Below are positions 1 to 7,129 of a stretch of DNA of 8,102 nucleotides, piece by piece (within the stretch, counting starts at the first letter, position 1; each line of letters opens with the position of its first letter). The notes below the pieces were generated by a model. The model ran no database searches. It worked only from the letters and a program-made list of their open reading frames with translations, and was not told the DNA's origin. Location: contig JAATGW010000257.1 in assembly GCA_015654495.1 (NCBI GenBank), forward strand, positions 1 through 8,102. The letters are read 5' to 3'. Origin of the DNA: Chitinophagales bacterium (GTDB lineage: Bacteria; Bacteroidota; Bacteroidia; Chitinophagales; Chitinophagaceae). The translations under genes and the position numbers were made by a program.

Positions 1-1
1 G

Positions 2-454
2 AGCGCTGTGCCTGATGTTTTCATGGGCTTCACATCCACTTTCACTTATAAAAAATGGAATGCCGGTTTCGTTCTGCGTAGCAGCATCGGCAACTATATG
101 TACAATAATATTTACAGTAATACCGGCAACCTCAATCAGATTCTTGGAAATTCAGTTTTGTATAATGCGTCTTCCAATTATCTGGCAACCGGATTTAAAG
201 GAAACAGCAATAACCTGTTGAGTGATTATTATATTCAGAATGCCTCCTTCCTGCGAATGGACAATCTCACCGTTGGATATGATGCGGGACAGATTTTCAA
301 TAAGACTGTAAGACTCCGAATCAACGGGGGTGTTCAGAATGTATTTGTGGTAACAAAATACGAAGGACTGGATCCTGAAGTGAGTTCTGGCATTGATAAC
401 AATTTCTATCCACGCCCAAGGATTTTTACACTTGGGGCTTCACTTGATTTTTAA
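2..454 (+). CDS. SusC-like TonB-dependent outer-membrane transporter, C-terminal fragment
   Basis: This is the last 150 residues of a SusC/RagA-type TonB-linked beta-barrel that imports oligosaccharides across the outer membrane. The reading frame is open from base 2, so the gene starts outside the window; the GTG at 8 is just an internal valine. The visible part alternates aromatic and polar residues like beta-barrel strands and ends in features common to this family: a YEGLDPEV segment, a YPRPRIFTLG motif and a terminal LDF with the C-terminal phenylalanine expected of outer-membrane barrels. The plug domain, carboxypeptidase-like N-terminal domain and TonB box lie outside. A SusD-like gene follows after 28 bases, the standard SusC/SusD pairing, so this should be the barrel onto which the SusD lid closes. 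Substrate is inferred from the GH53 gene downstream: beta-1,4-galactan oligosaccharides. Family call is confident; substrate is inference. Confidence 0.93.
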   Translation, partial: SAVPDVFMGFTSTFTYKKWNAGFVLRSSIGNYMYNNIYSNTGNLNQILGNSVLYNASSNYLATGFKGNSNNLLSDYYIQNASFLRMDNLTVGYDAGQIFNKTVRLRINGGVQNVFVVTKYEGLDPEVSSGIDNNFYPRPRIFTLGASLDF

Positions 455-482
455 TCTTTCATTCAAAAGGAAAACTTGCTTT

Positions 483-2093
483 ATGAAAAATAAAATATTG
501 AAAGCGGGACTGATGGTATTGGTAATTCTGATTTATTTCGTGAGTTGTACGGAAAAACTAAATCTCGTTCCTACAAATGATATTACCGCGGATGCAGTTT
601 ACAATACTGCTGCAGGGTATAAACAGGCATTGGCAAAAGTATATGGCGCTTTTGCATTAACAGGAAATACAGGTGGAACAGGAAGTCCGGATATTTCACC
701 CCAGATTATAAATGACGAAGGCAATTCTGATTTTTTGCGCCTCTACTGGAACCTGCAGGAACTAACAACGGATGAAGGTTCGTGGACATGGCAAAATGAT
801 GCCGGCATAAGGGGGCTGAAAGAAATGAGCTGGTCTGCAAATAATCCGATAGTATCCGGAGTCTACTACAGGGCATTTTATCAGATTACACTGTGTAATG
901 ATTTTATCCGCCAGTCGGCTGATGACAAAGTAAGCGGGCGCGGAATCTCTGGTGCTGATGCCGATGAGATAAAAAAATACAGGGTAGAAGCAAGGTTTCT
1001 ACGTGCTTTTCAATATTGGGTATTGATGGATCTGTATGCAAATCCGCCATTTGTTGATGAAAACAGTCCTGTTGCAACCGGGCTACCACCTCAGATCAGC
1101 AGGACGGATCTCTTCGCATATATTGAGTCGGAACTTAAGGCAATCGAAACAGAACTGGTACCTGCCAAAACAAATGAATATGGCCGTGCGGATCAGGCAG
1201 CTGCATGGGCCCTTCTTGCAAGACTATACCTTAACGCGAAAGTATATTCGGGCACAGAAAGATATACTGATGCAATTACTTATTGTAACAAGATTACATC
1301 GGCTTCGTATACACTCCATCCGAATTACAGAAACCTGACTATTGCAGATAACCACCTGAATACCGAAGAAAATATCTTCACAATTAACTACGATGCAAAG
1401 TATACTCAAAACTGGGGAGGTACTACTTATCTTGCCCATGGGCCGGCTGCTGTGCCAGGAAGCATATCAGGAACAAGTGGTAACTGGGGTGGACTGCGTC
1501 ATACACAACAATTTGTCGGTTTGTTTTCTGATCCATCAGGCAATACCGATACAAGAGCGCAATTCTATACTTCCGGACAGAATCTGGAGATGAAGGAACT
1601 CTATACCGGAACAGATGGATACTCATCATCCAAATACAGAAATTATACAAGAACCGGAGCTCCCGCACCAAATGCAGATCCTAATGGCAACTGGACGGAT
1701 ATTGATTTTCCTCTTTTCAGGCTGGGCGAAATTTATCTGATTTATGCAGAAGCAGTTTTACGTGGTGGAACCGGGGGAAGCAGCACCCAGGCTCTTAGTT
1801 ATATTAACATGTTACGTACACGCGCATACGGCGGAAGTACTTCCGGAAATATCGGAGCCGGTTCATTAACTCTTGATTTTATCCTGGATGAAAGGGGACG
1901 TGAATTATATTATGAAGCCCATCGACGTACAGATCTCATCAGATATGAAAAGTTTGTTACCGGTGCATATCTGTGGGCCTGGAAAGGCGGGACGGCTGCA
2001 GGTCGTTCGGTAGACGCCAGGTATAATAATTTCCCCATTCCGGCAACCGATCTGTCATCGAATCCAAACCTGAAACAGAACTCCGGCTATTAA
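483..2093 (+). CDS. SusD-like glycan-binding outer-membrane lipoprotein (RagB/SusD family)
   Basis: This 536-residue protein is a SusD/RagB-family surface lipoprotein that binds oligosaccharides and forms the lid of the SusC transporter. The start at 483 is chosen because it gives a lipoprotein signal: a lysine-rich start (MKNKILK), a hydrophobic core and a lipobox FVSC with Cys22 as the lipidated residue. An upstream in-frame ATG at 393 would lie inside susC and bury that signal. A weak AAGG lies at 467-470. The N-terminal SusD region has the VYNTAAGYKQAL helix and the helical motif RVEARFLRAFQYW near residues 167-179. The C-terminal region has FPLFRLGEIYLIYAEA near 409-424, YINMLRTRAYGG, and FILDERGRELYYE near 466-478, all highly characteristic. 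Length is normal for the family. It follows susC by 28 bases and precedes the SusE-like gene by 17 bases. Substrate (galactan) is inferred from the neighbourhood. Confidence 0.96.
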   Translation: MKNKILKAGLMVLVILIYFVSCTEKLNLVPTNDITADAVYNTAAGYKQALAKVYGAFALTGNTGGTGSPDISPQIINDEGNSDFLRLYWNLQELTTDEGSWTWQNDAGIRGLKEMSWSANNPIVSGVYYRAFYQITLCNDFIRQSADDKVSGRGISGADADEIKKYRVEARFLRAFQYWVLMDLYANPPFVDENSPVATGLPPQISRTDLFAYIESELKAIETELVPAKTNEYGRADQAAAWALLARLYLNAKVYSGTERYTDAITYCNKITSASYTLHPNYRNLTIADNHLNTEENIFTINYDAKYTQNWGGTTYLAHGPAAVPGSISGTSGNWGGLRHTQQFVGLFSDPSGNTDTRAQFYTSGQNLEMKELYTGTDGYSSSKYRNYTRTGAPAPNADPNGNWTDIDFPLFRLGEIYLIYAEAVLRGGTGGSSTQALSYINMLRTRAYGGSTSGNIGAGSLTLDFILDERGRELYYEAHRRTDLIRYEKFVTGAYLWAWKGGTAAGRSVDARYNNFPIPATDLSSNPNLKQNSGY

Positions 2094-2110
2094 ACTCCAA
2101 ATTTTATTTT

Positions 2111-3172
2111 ATGAATATATATATCAAAAACATTCTTGTACTCTGTGTTATAACATTCGCATTTGTCGGCTGCGAAAAAGACCTGGAGCAAACCGTAATG
2201 TCAGCTTCTGTACCACCTGATATTTCACTATCACCCGCATCCGTAATACTTACATCCGCAACGGCTGCTGATACTGTTGAAGCAATTTCCTGGTCGGCCT
2301 CAGATTATGGGTATAGTGCAGCTGTAAATTATACAGTTGAAATAGCAAAAACCGGTTCCGGGTTCGCGGGTTCACAAACTGTCAATACCGGAAGCAAACG
2401 CCAGTTAAAATATGTTGGTGCTGTATTGAATGATCTTGCAATTGGCCAGGGTATTGCACCAGGCACTACAGGCACACTGGATATCAGGGTAAAATCCGCA
2501 TTAAGCGATTCTTTGACGATCTATTCTCCTGTAACTACACTAACTGTTAAAACATATGCAGTTGAATTTCCAGCCCTGCTGGTGAAAGGTGGAAACAGCT
2601 GGGTAACTCCGGCTACACGTACGAATGGCTTTTTGCTTACTTCACCAAATTTTGATACCAAATTTGAAGGTTACCTGAATCTGCCAAATGCTGATGGCTA
2701 TGGCGGCGACGCGCTAAAACTGGTTTCCACAAGCAGCGGACTTGAATATGGATGGGGTGGTACAGCAACTACAATGTCTGTTGGTGGTGGTAACCTCTGG
2801 TTTACTCCGGCTCCGAATTTTATGAAAGTAAATGCGGATATTAATGCGCTTACAGTAGATTTTACTCCGGTTAAGTTTTATGTTACCGGTGATCACAATA
2901 GCTGGAATACTTCGGCTACACCTATGAGTTATGATCCTGTTTCAAAAAGATTGATAGCTACAAATGTTCCCTTTACAGCTGGCAAGGCATTTGTTTTTAC
3001 AGCAAATGGCGGCTATGATCTCAGTTACAAAGTGAATGGCGATAATAAACTTATTTATGCAGGTCCTCCGGCCTGGGCGGGTGCGAATATACCGGTTCCG
3101 GGAACAGGAGTTTATACAGTTATTCTGGACCTTAGTGCAGGAAACGGAAGTTATACATACAGCGTTCAATGA
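2111..3172 (+). CDS. SusE/SusF-like surface glycan-binding lipoprotein
   Basis: This 353-residue lipoprotein is probably a SusE-like surface glycan-binding protein. The signal peptide is MNIYIKN plus a hydrophobic stretch ending in FVGC, with Cys21 as the lipidation site, followed by charged residues EKDLE. Residues about 35-145 resemble the SusE N-terminal Ig-like domain: ISLSPASVILT, then a WSAS and YTVEI strand pattern typical of fibronectin-like folds in SusE proteins. Two further beta modules follow. One starts near 155 (LLVKGGNSWVTP) and one near 254 (VKFYVTGDHNSWN); both open with a glycine-asparagine-tryptophan turn like the carbohydrate-binding modules of SusE and SusF, and a GPPAWAG segment follows. 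The protein is otherwise poor in recognisable catalytic residues. It lies between susD-like and GH53 genes, and its stop codon overlaps the GH53 start, suggesting coupled translation. Role as a galactan-binding protein is inference; sequence in this family diverges quickly, so ligand cannot be read from it. Confidence 0.85.
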   Translation: MNIYIKNILVLCVITFAFVGCEKDLEQTVMSASVPPDISLSPASVILTSATAADTVEAISWSASDYGYSAAVNYTVEIAKTGSGFAGSQTVNTGSKRQLKYVGAVLNDLAIGQGIAPGTTGTLDIRVKSALSDSLTIYSPVTTLTVKTYAVEFPALLVKGGNSWVTPATRTNGFLLTSPNFDTKFEGYLNLPNADGYGGDALKLVSTSSGLEYGWGGTATTMSVGGGNLWFTPAPNFMKVNADINALTVDFTPVKFYVTGDHNSWNTSATPMSYDPVSKRLIATNVPFTAGKAFVFTANGGYDLSYKVNGDNKLIYAGPPAWAGANIPVPGTGVYTVILDLSAGNGSYTYSVQ

Positions 3173-4212
3173 TGAAGAAATTCAGTTATGCAGTAGCGAT
3201 ATTGTTCTTGTTTTTATCGGGATGCGGAAAAGACGAAACTAAACCTTCAACTCCCAACCCACCGAACCCGCCGGCCGGATTCTTCGCAAAAGGCGGGGAC
3301 GTAAGCTGGATCACAGAAATGGAAGCCGCAGGAAAAAAATTCTATACTGTGGCTGGTACCGAAACAGAGGGAATGGCATTGCTGAAGACCCTTGGAGCCA
3401 ACACTATCAGGCTGCGTGTTTGGGTAAACCCTGCATCAGCATGGAATAAGGCAGATGATGTTGTTGTTAAAGCCATACGTGCAAAGGGTTTGGGTCTTAA
3501 GATTATGATCAATTTCCATTACAGCGACGACTGGGCCGATCCGGGAAAACAAACAAAACCTGCAGCCTGGTCTACTTTAAATTTCAACGATCTCAACGCC
3601 GCCTTATCGGCGCATACAATCGATATACTGAACAGGTTGAAAACAGCGGGTGTAAGCCCCGACTGGGTTCAGGTGGGTAATGAAACCAACGATGGAATGT
3701 TGTGGCCTGACGGTAAGGCCTCCACGAATATGGCAAACTATGCTCAACTGGTGACAGCAGGGAATGATGCCGTAAAATCCGTATTCCCATCTGCAAAGGT
3801 AATTGTACATGTATCGAATGGCTGGGACAATTCACTTTTCAGATGGAATATCGGAGGATTGCTGGCTAACAGCGCAAAATTCGATATCGTTGGTATGTCG
3901 CTTTATCCTTCATTTGTTGCTGCCGGCTGGGCATCTGCCAATCAGCAATGCCTGGCGAATATGAATGATATGGTCAGCCGGTATAATAAAGAAGTGATGG
4001 TTGTTGAAGTGGGAATGCCCTGGGAAAAAGGAGCTGAATCAAAATCTTTTTTAATCGATCTGATTTCAAAAACAAAATCGGTTGGTTCCGGAAAGGGTCT
4101 CGGCGTGCTGTACTGGGAACCTCAGTGTTATAATAACTGGAAAGGCTACACGCTTGGTGCTTTTGATAACTCAGGAAAACCGACAGTAGCTTTAGAAGCA
4201 TTTTCAGACTGA
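3169..4212 (+). CDS. Arabinogalactan endo-beta-1,4-galactanase, GH53, surface lipoprotein
   Basis: This 347-residue enzyme hydrolyses internal beta-1,4-galactosidic bonds in galactan or type I arabinogalactan. The signal peptide (MMKKF, then a hydrophobic core) ends in the lipobox LSGC with Cys19. A charged GKDE and a proline-rich linker (about 24-36) follow, as expected for a lipoprotein held away from the membrane. The rest is a single GH53 TIM barrel (about 38-345). Diagnostic segments are GGDVSWITEME (42-52), LRVWVNP (82-88), INFHYSDDWADPG (114-126), VGNETNDGMLWP (169-180) and VVEVGMPW (278-285). By family knowledge, Glu172 is the acid/base and Glu280 the nucleophile of this retaining clan GH-A enzyme; both are present. 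Length is normal. Two adjacent ATG codons (3169 and 3172) could start it; the first overlaps the upstream stop by four bases. Surface location is inferred from the lipobox. It is the best clue to the substrate of the whole locus. Confidence 0.95.
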   Translation: MMKKFSYAVAILFLFLSGCGKDETKPSTPNPPNPPAGFFAKGGDVSWITEMEAAGKKFYTVAGTETEGMALLKTLGANTIRLRVWVNPASAWNKADDVVVKAIRAKGLGLKIMINFHYSDDWADPGKQTKPAAWSTLNFNDLNAALSAHTIDILNRLKTAGVSPDWVQVGNETNDGMLWPDGKASTNMANYAQLVTAGNDAVKSVFPSAKVIVHVSNGWDNSLFRWNIGGLLANSAKFDIVGMSLYPSFVAAGWASANQQCLANMNDMVSRYNKEVMVVEVGMPWEKGAESKSFLIDLISKTKSVGSGKGLGVLYWEPQCYNNWKGYTLGAFDNSGKPTVALEAFSD

Positions 4213-4233
4213 TAAAAAATTTCCCGAATAAAA

Positions 4234-6810
4234 ATGAATGTAAACGCTGCAACCCTCGTCCTCTTTTTATTTTTTTTCTTCCGTATTTCTGAGGGAATAT
4301 CTCAAAAAAAAACCAGCACAAACCTTGTTTATGTTGATAAAAAAGGAGTGCTGCGTTATCATTCCAGTAATGCCGAAGCTTCCTTTTTTGGTGTTAACTA
4401 TACTACACCGTTTGCACATGCTTACAGGGCTCATTTGAAATTGGGCATCGATCCGGAACAAGCTATACGCAATGATGTTTATCATTTTGCAAGGCTGGGT
4501 CTGGATGCTTTCCGGGTTCATATCTGGGATACGGAAATATCAGATTCTGCGGGTAATCTGCTGAATAATGAACACCTGCGCCTTTACGATTATTTGCTCG
4601 CTGAATTGAAAAAAAGGGGAATAAAAACAATCATCACACCTATTGCGTTCTGGGGTAATGGTTATCCTGAACCCGATGATCCAACTCCCGGCTTTTCCCG
4701 TTATTTCGGCCGGGGAAAGTTAACAACCAACGATACCGCTATCAGGGCACAGGGAAATTTCATGCAACAATTGTTTCGCCACGTTAACCCGTACACGAAA
4801 CTTTCCTATGAAAATGATAAGGATATAATTGCTGTGGAACTCAATAACGAACCAAGCCATAGCGACCCCAAAAAAAACGTAACAGATTATATCAATCGTT
4901 TAGCACAGGCTGTTAAGAGTACAGGCTGGACAAAACCAGTATTCTATAATATTGCCCAGGGGCCTTACTTCAGTGATGCTGTGGCTGCATCTGTGGTGGA
5001 TGGTTTCAGTTTTCAATGGTATCCGACGGCTCTTGTGGGAAACCAGACGTTGAAGGGAAATTCACTCATGCATGTAGATACTTATCGTATTCCCTTCCGG
5101 GATACTGTCACCGCGTTCAGCAATAGGGCTTTGATGGTATATGAGTTTGATGCAGCAGATATTATGGGCAGCTATATGTATCCTGCCATGGCAAAGGCTT
5201 TTAGAAGCGCAGGATTTCAATGGGCAACACAGTTTGCCTACGATCCGATGGCTATAGCGAATGTGAATACCGAATACCAGACGCATTATCTTAACCTGGC
5301 TTATACTCCTTCAAAAGCAATCAGTATGCTGATCGCATCGGAAGCATTTCATCAATTACCGCGGTTGAAAAATTTTGGTACTTATCCCGCTGACAGTTCT
5401 TTTGACATTTTCCGTGTGAGTTATGATAATTCGCTCAGCGAAATGAATTCCCCGGAAAAATTCTATTATTCAAATACCACCTCAACAAATCCGGCTAACA
5501 ATAAGCAGTTAAAAAATATTGCAGGTGTTGGAAATTCACCTGTGGTTCAATATGACGGTACAGGAGCGTATTTTATTGACAAGGTTTCCGAAGGAGTATG
5601 GCGACTGGAAGTCATGCCTGATGTGATCTATATCAGGGATCCGTTTGAACGTGCATCTCCCAAAAAAGAAGTGACGGCCATTAACTGGACTACTCATGAA
5701 ATGGAACTTAAGCTCGATAATCTTGGCGAAGGATTTTCAATCAAAGGAATGAATGATGGGAATACATTCACCGGACTGGCAAAGAAAAATAATTTCAATA
5801 TCAGTCCCGGAACTTATCTCCTTGTAAAAGCAGGAAGCGAAGCTAAAGGAGGAATTGATAAGGTCGGATCAATTGGACTGAGTGAGTTTGTTGCTCCTCC
5901 GGCTTCAAAAAAAGAAATCATTGTTCGTCATCAACCGTTGACAGAAGTCAGCAGTGGAAGATCATTTCGCATTCAGGCGATAATTTCAGGTATTGATTCA
6001 GGAAGAGTTATTGTTCAGCTTTCGAAACCCGGTGGCGGATTATTCCGGAATATTCCGATGATAAAAAAAGGGTATAACTACACTGCTGAAGTTCCTGCAG
6101 AAATTGTAACAGATGGTCAGCTACAGTACCGGATTATCGCACAGGAAGGCGGGAATTTCGTTAGCTACCCAGGCGCGATAACAGGCAATCCGGGTCTATG
6201 GGATAATTTTCAAACAGAATTTTATAAAACAAATATTGCTGCACAGGGTTCTTCACTGGAATTGTACAATCCTTCAACCGACAGAACCGTTCAGATCCTT
6301 CCCAATTTTCGCCGGGGTTTTCAGGCTGCTTATTCTTCAGGAAGCAGCACAGGCGCAATTAATTATAAATTGTCTATAACAGGAATACAACAAAATGAAG
6401 TGATGGGCCTGCAGTATTTTATTGGTGACAAACTGATGGAACGTGAAGCCGAACTTTCAGGTTTCAATAATCTTATTCTCCGGGCAGGAACCAATGGTAA
6501 TACGGCTTTAGTAGTGAAAATAACTTTCATTAACAGATATGGCGCAGCATATGCTGCTACAGCTTCAATCGATGATAAAATAAAGGATTTTGAAATTCCT
6601 CTCGACTCATTTAAGCCTTCCGATTCTTCCTTACTGATGCCTCGTCCTTATCCCGGATTTCAACCATTGTATTTCAAATCTCCTTCAGGATTTCCGGTAC
6701 TAAAGCCGGATGAAATTGAAAAAATACAGATTACGATTGAAGCGGGGCTGCAGTCGTCAGAGAACAAAAATTACAATCTGGAAATTGAGTCGGTTAAGCT
6801 TTCGAAGTGA
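4234..6810 (+). CDS. Large multidomain clan GH-A glycoside hydrolase, candidate exo-beta-galactosidase
   Basis: This 858-residue secreted protein begins with a hydrophobic signal (LVLFLFFFF) without a lipobox cysteine; cleavage near residues 22-24 is likely, which suggests a periplasmic enzyme. Residues about 30-390 read as a clan GH-A TIM barrel. There is FFGVNY at 51-56, ARLGLDAFRVHIWD on an early strand, VELNNEP with Glu206 in the acid/base position, and MVYEFDA with Glu304 in the nucleophile position. These residue roles are inferred from the clan pattern. About 395-545 is a beta-rich region, 558-650 looks Ig-like (SGRSFRIQAIISG, QLQYRIIAQEGG), and 655-858 looks like a beta-sandwich that could bind carbohydrate. 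It follows the GH53 gene by 21 bases and is the last PUL gene. An exo-acting beta-galactosidase finishing galacto-oligosaccharides would fit. GH147, which I recall from Bacteroides galactan loci, is one candidate family; a GH5-like enzyme is the alternative. The hydrolase call is strong; the exact family and activity are uncertain. Confidence 0.75.
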   Translation: MNVNAATLVLFLFFFFRISEGISQKKTSTNLVYVDKKGVLRYHSSNAEASFFGVNYTTPFAHAYRAHLKLGIDPEQAIRNDVYHFARLGLDAFRVHIWDTEISDSAGNLLNNEHLRLYDYLLAELKKRGIKTIITPIAFWGNGYPEPDDPTPGFSRYFGRGKLTTNDTAIRAQGNFMQQLFRHVNPYTKLSYENDKDIIAVELNNEPSHSDPKKNVTDYINRLAQAVKSTGWTKPVFYNIAQGPYFSDAVAASVVDGFSFQWYPTALVGNQTLKGNSLMHVDTYRIPFRDTVTAFSNRALMVYEFDAADIMGSYMYPAMAKAFRSAGFQWATQFAYDPMAIANVNTEYQTHYLNLAYTPSKAISMLIASEAFHQLPRLKNFGTYPADSSFDIFRVSYDNSLSEMNSPEKFYYSNTTSTNPANNKQLKNIAGVGNSPVVQYDGTGAYFIDKVSEGVWRLEVMPDVIYIRDPFERASPKKEVTAINWTTHEMELKLDNLGEGFSIKGMNDGNTFTGLAKKNNFNISPGTYLLVKAGSEAKGGIDKVGSIGLSEFVAPPASKKEIIVRHQPLTEVSSGRSFRIQAIISGIDSGRVIVQLSKPGGGLFRNIPMIKKGYNYTAEVPAEIVTDGQLQYRIIAQEGGNFVSYPGAITGNPGLWDNFQTEFYKTNIAAQGSSLELYNPSTDRTVQILPNFRRGFQAAYSSGSSTGAINYKLSITGIQQNEVMGLQYFIGDKLMEREAELSGFNNLILRAGTNGNTALVVKITFINRYGAAYAATASIDDKIKDFEIPLDSFKPSDSSLLMPRPYPGFQPLYFKSPSGFPVLKPDEIEKIQITIEAGLQSSENKNYNLEIESVKLSK

Positions 6811-6872
6811 AAATAATGGGTTAACCATCTTTCAGATAGTAGCAAAAAAGAGAGAATAGACTACTCCGGGAA
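6811..6872. other. Intergenic region after the PUL, no clear plus-strand terminator
   Basis: These bases follow the stop of the last PUL gene. They contain a short palindrome, GGTTAACC, at about 6820-6827 and a weak AGTAG/CTACT inverted repeat separated by a long purine-rich loop. Neither is followed by a T tract, so I see no convincing intrinsic terminator for the PUL operon. No open reading frame or RNA gene is visible here. Confidence 0.5.
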
Positions 6873-6902
6873 TAAAAAAACCGCCTCATTACAAGCGGCT
6901 TT
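6873..6902 (-). terminator. Rho-independent terminator of the tRNA-Arg gene
   Basis: Read on the minus strand, AAGCCGCTT (6901-6893) pairs with AGGCGGTTT (6886-6878) around the six-base loop GTAATG. The stem has nine pairs, two of them G-T. The strand then continues with a run of T (complement of the A tract at 6874-6880). The hairpin starts three bases after the tRNA 3' end, so it should end the tRNA transcript. Read on the plus strand the hairpin is followed only by TTTC, so it is at best a weak terminator for the PUL operon. Confidence 0.8.
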
Positions 6903-6904
6903 CG

Positions 6905-6978
6905 TGACCCCGTCAGGATTCAAACCTGAAACCTTTTGATCCGTAGTCAAATGCTCTATTCAATTGAGCTACGGGGCC
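6905..6978 (-). tRNA. tRNA-Arg (anticodon ACG)
   Basis: The minus strand folds into a complete 74-base cloverleaf. The acceptor stem GGCCCCG pairs with CGGGGTC, including one G-T pair, and the discriminator base is A. The D arm is GCTC/GAGC with a nine-base loop. The anticodon stem is TTTGA/TCAAA with loop CTACGGA, giving anticodon ACG, which reads arginine CGN codons after the usual A34-to-inosine change. The variable loop is AGGTT, and the T arm is TCAGG/CCTGA with loop TTTGAAT. CCA is not encoded; the base after the discriminator starts CGAAAG, so CCA must be added after transcription. A candidate promoter lies upstream and a terminator immediately downstream, so it looks like a single-gene transcription unit between the PUL and the nagB-like gene. 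Confidence 0.96.
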
Positions 6979-6997
6979 TTTTTTCTGAATTGGGCTG

Positions 6998-7005
6998 CAA
7001 ATATA
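6998..7005 (-). promoter_or_regulatory. Candidate Bacteroidota -7 promoter box for tRNA-Arg
   Basis: On the minus strand these eight bases read TATATTTG, a perfect match to the Bacteroidota -7 consensus TAnnTTTG. The box ends 19 bases before the tRNA 5' end, which leaves room for a start site and a short leader. I see no good TTTG -33 element at the usual spacing; the expected position falls in a pyrimidine-rich stretch. Box match is seen; promoter function is inferred. Confidence 0.55.
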
Positions 7006-7015
7006 GGGTTTTAAT

Positions 7016-7054
7016 GAGAAAGAGAAAAGAGAAAGAGCAAGAGGAAAGAGAAAG
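7016..7054. repeat. Low-complexity purine tract (GAGAAA-like)
   Basis: The plus strand has 39 bases made of G and A with one exception, a C at 7038. It is built from irregular GAGAAA, GAAAGAG and GAGGAAAGAG units. On the minus strand it is a pyrimidine tract just upstream of the tRNA-Arg -7 box, covering the place where a -33 element would be expected. No coding or hairpin structure is seen. Its function is unknown; it could be simple slippage-derived sequence. Confidence 0.7.
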
Positions 7055-7080
7055 TGGATGGGAGCTATTGACCTCAGGCT

Positions 7081-7128
7081 GACTCAGACTCCCGACTCTC
7101 GACTCCAGCCTCCCGACTACAGACTACT
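7081..7128. repeat. Degenerate heptamer tandem array (GACTCCC-like)
   Basis: After a six-base GACTCA unit, six consecutive seven-base units run from 7087 to 7128: GACTCCC, GACTCTC, GACTCCA, GCCTCCC, GACTACA and GACTACT. The GACT start recurs at 7087, 7094, 7101, 7115 and 7122, with a diverged copy at 7108, so the period is exactly seven. The array lies directly after the stop codon of the minus-strand nagB-like gene, in its 3' untranslated region. It is not CRISPR: there are no spacers. Function is unknown. Confidence 0.75.
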
Positions 7129-7129
7129 C

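Noticed and set aside
393..482. Upstream in-frame extension of the SusD-like protein starting at the ATG at 393
   Set aside because: It lies inside susC and would place 30 residues before a clear lipoprotein signal peptide; the ATG at 483 fits the family.
3974..4321. Minus-strand open frame of 115 codons across the GH53/hydrolase junction
   Set aside because: It is antisense to two well-supported genes, and its K/F-rich translation simply reflects the A/T-rich junction and signal-peptide codons.
6816..6868. Plus-strand terminator for the PUL operon
   Set aside because: The GGTTAACC palindrome and the AGTAG/CTACT pair are too short or too widely spaced, and neither is followed by a T tract.
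6905..6978. tRNA-Arg 3' end as an integration site for a mobile element
   Set aside because: No integrase gene, no repeated copy of the tRNA 3' end and no other mobile-element gene is visible in the window.
7081..7128. Heptamer array as a CRISPR array
   Set aside because: The units are seven bases long, contiguous and without spacers, and no cas gene is nearby.
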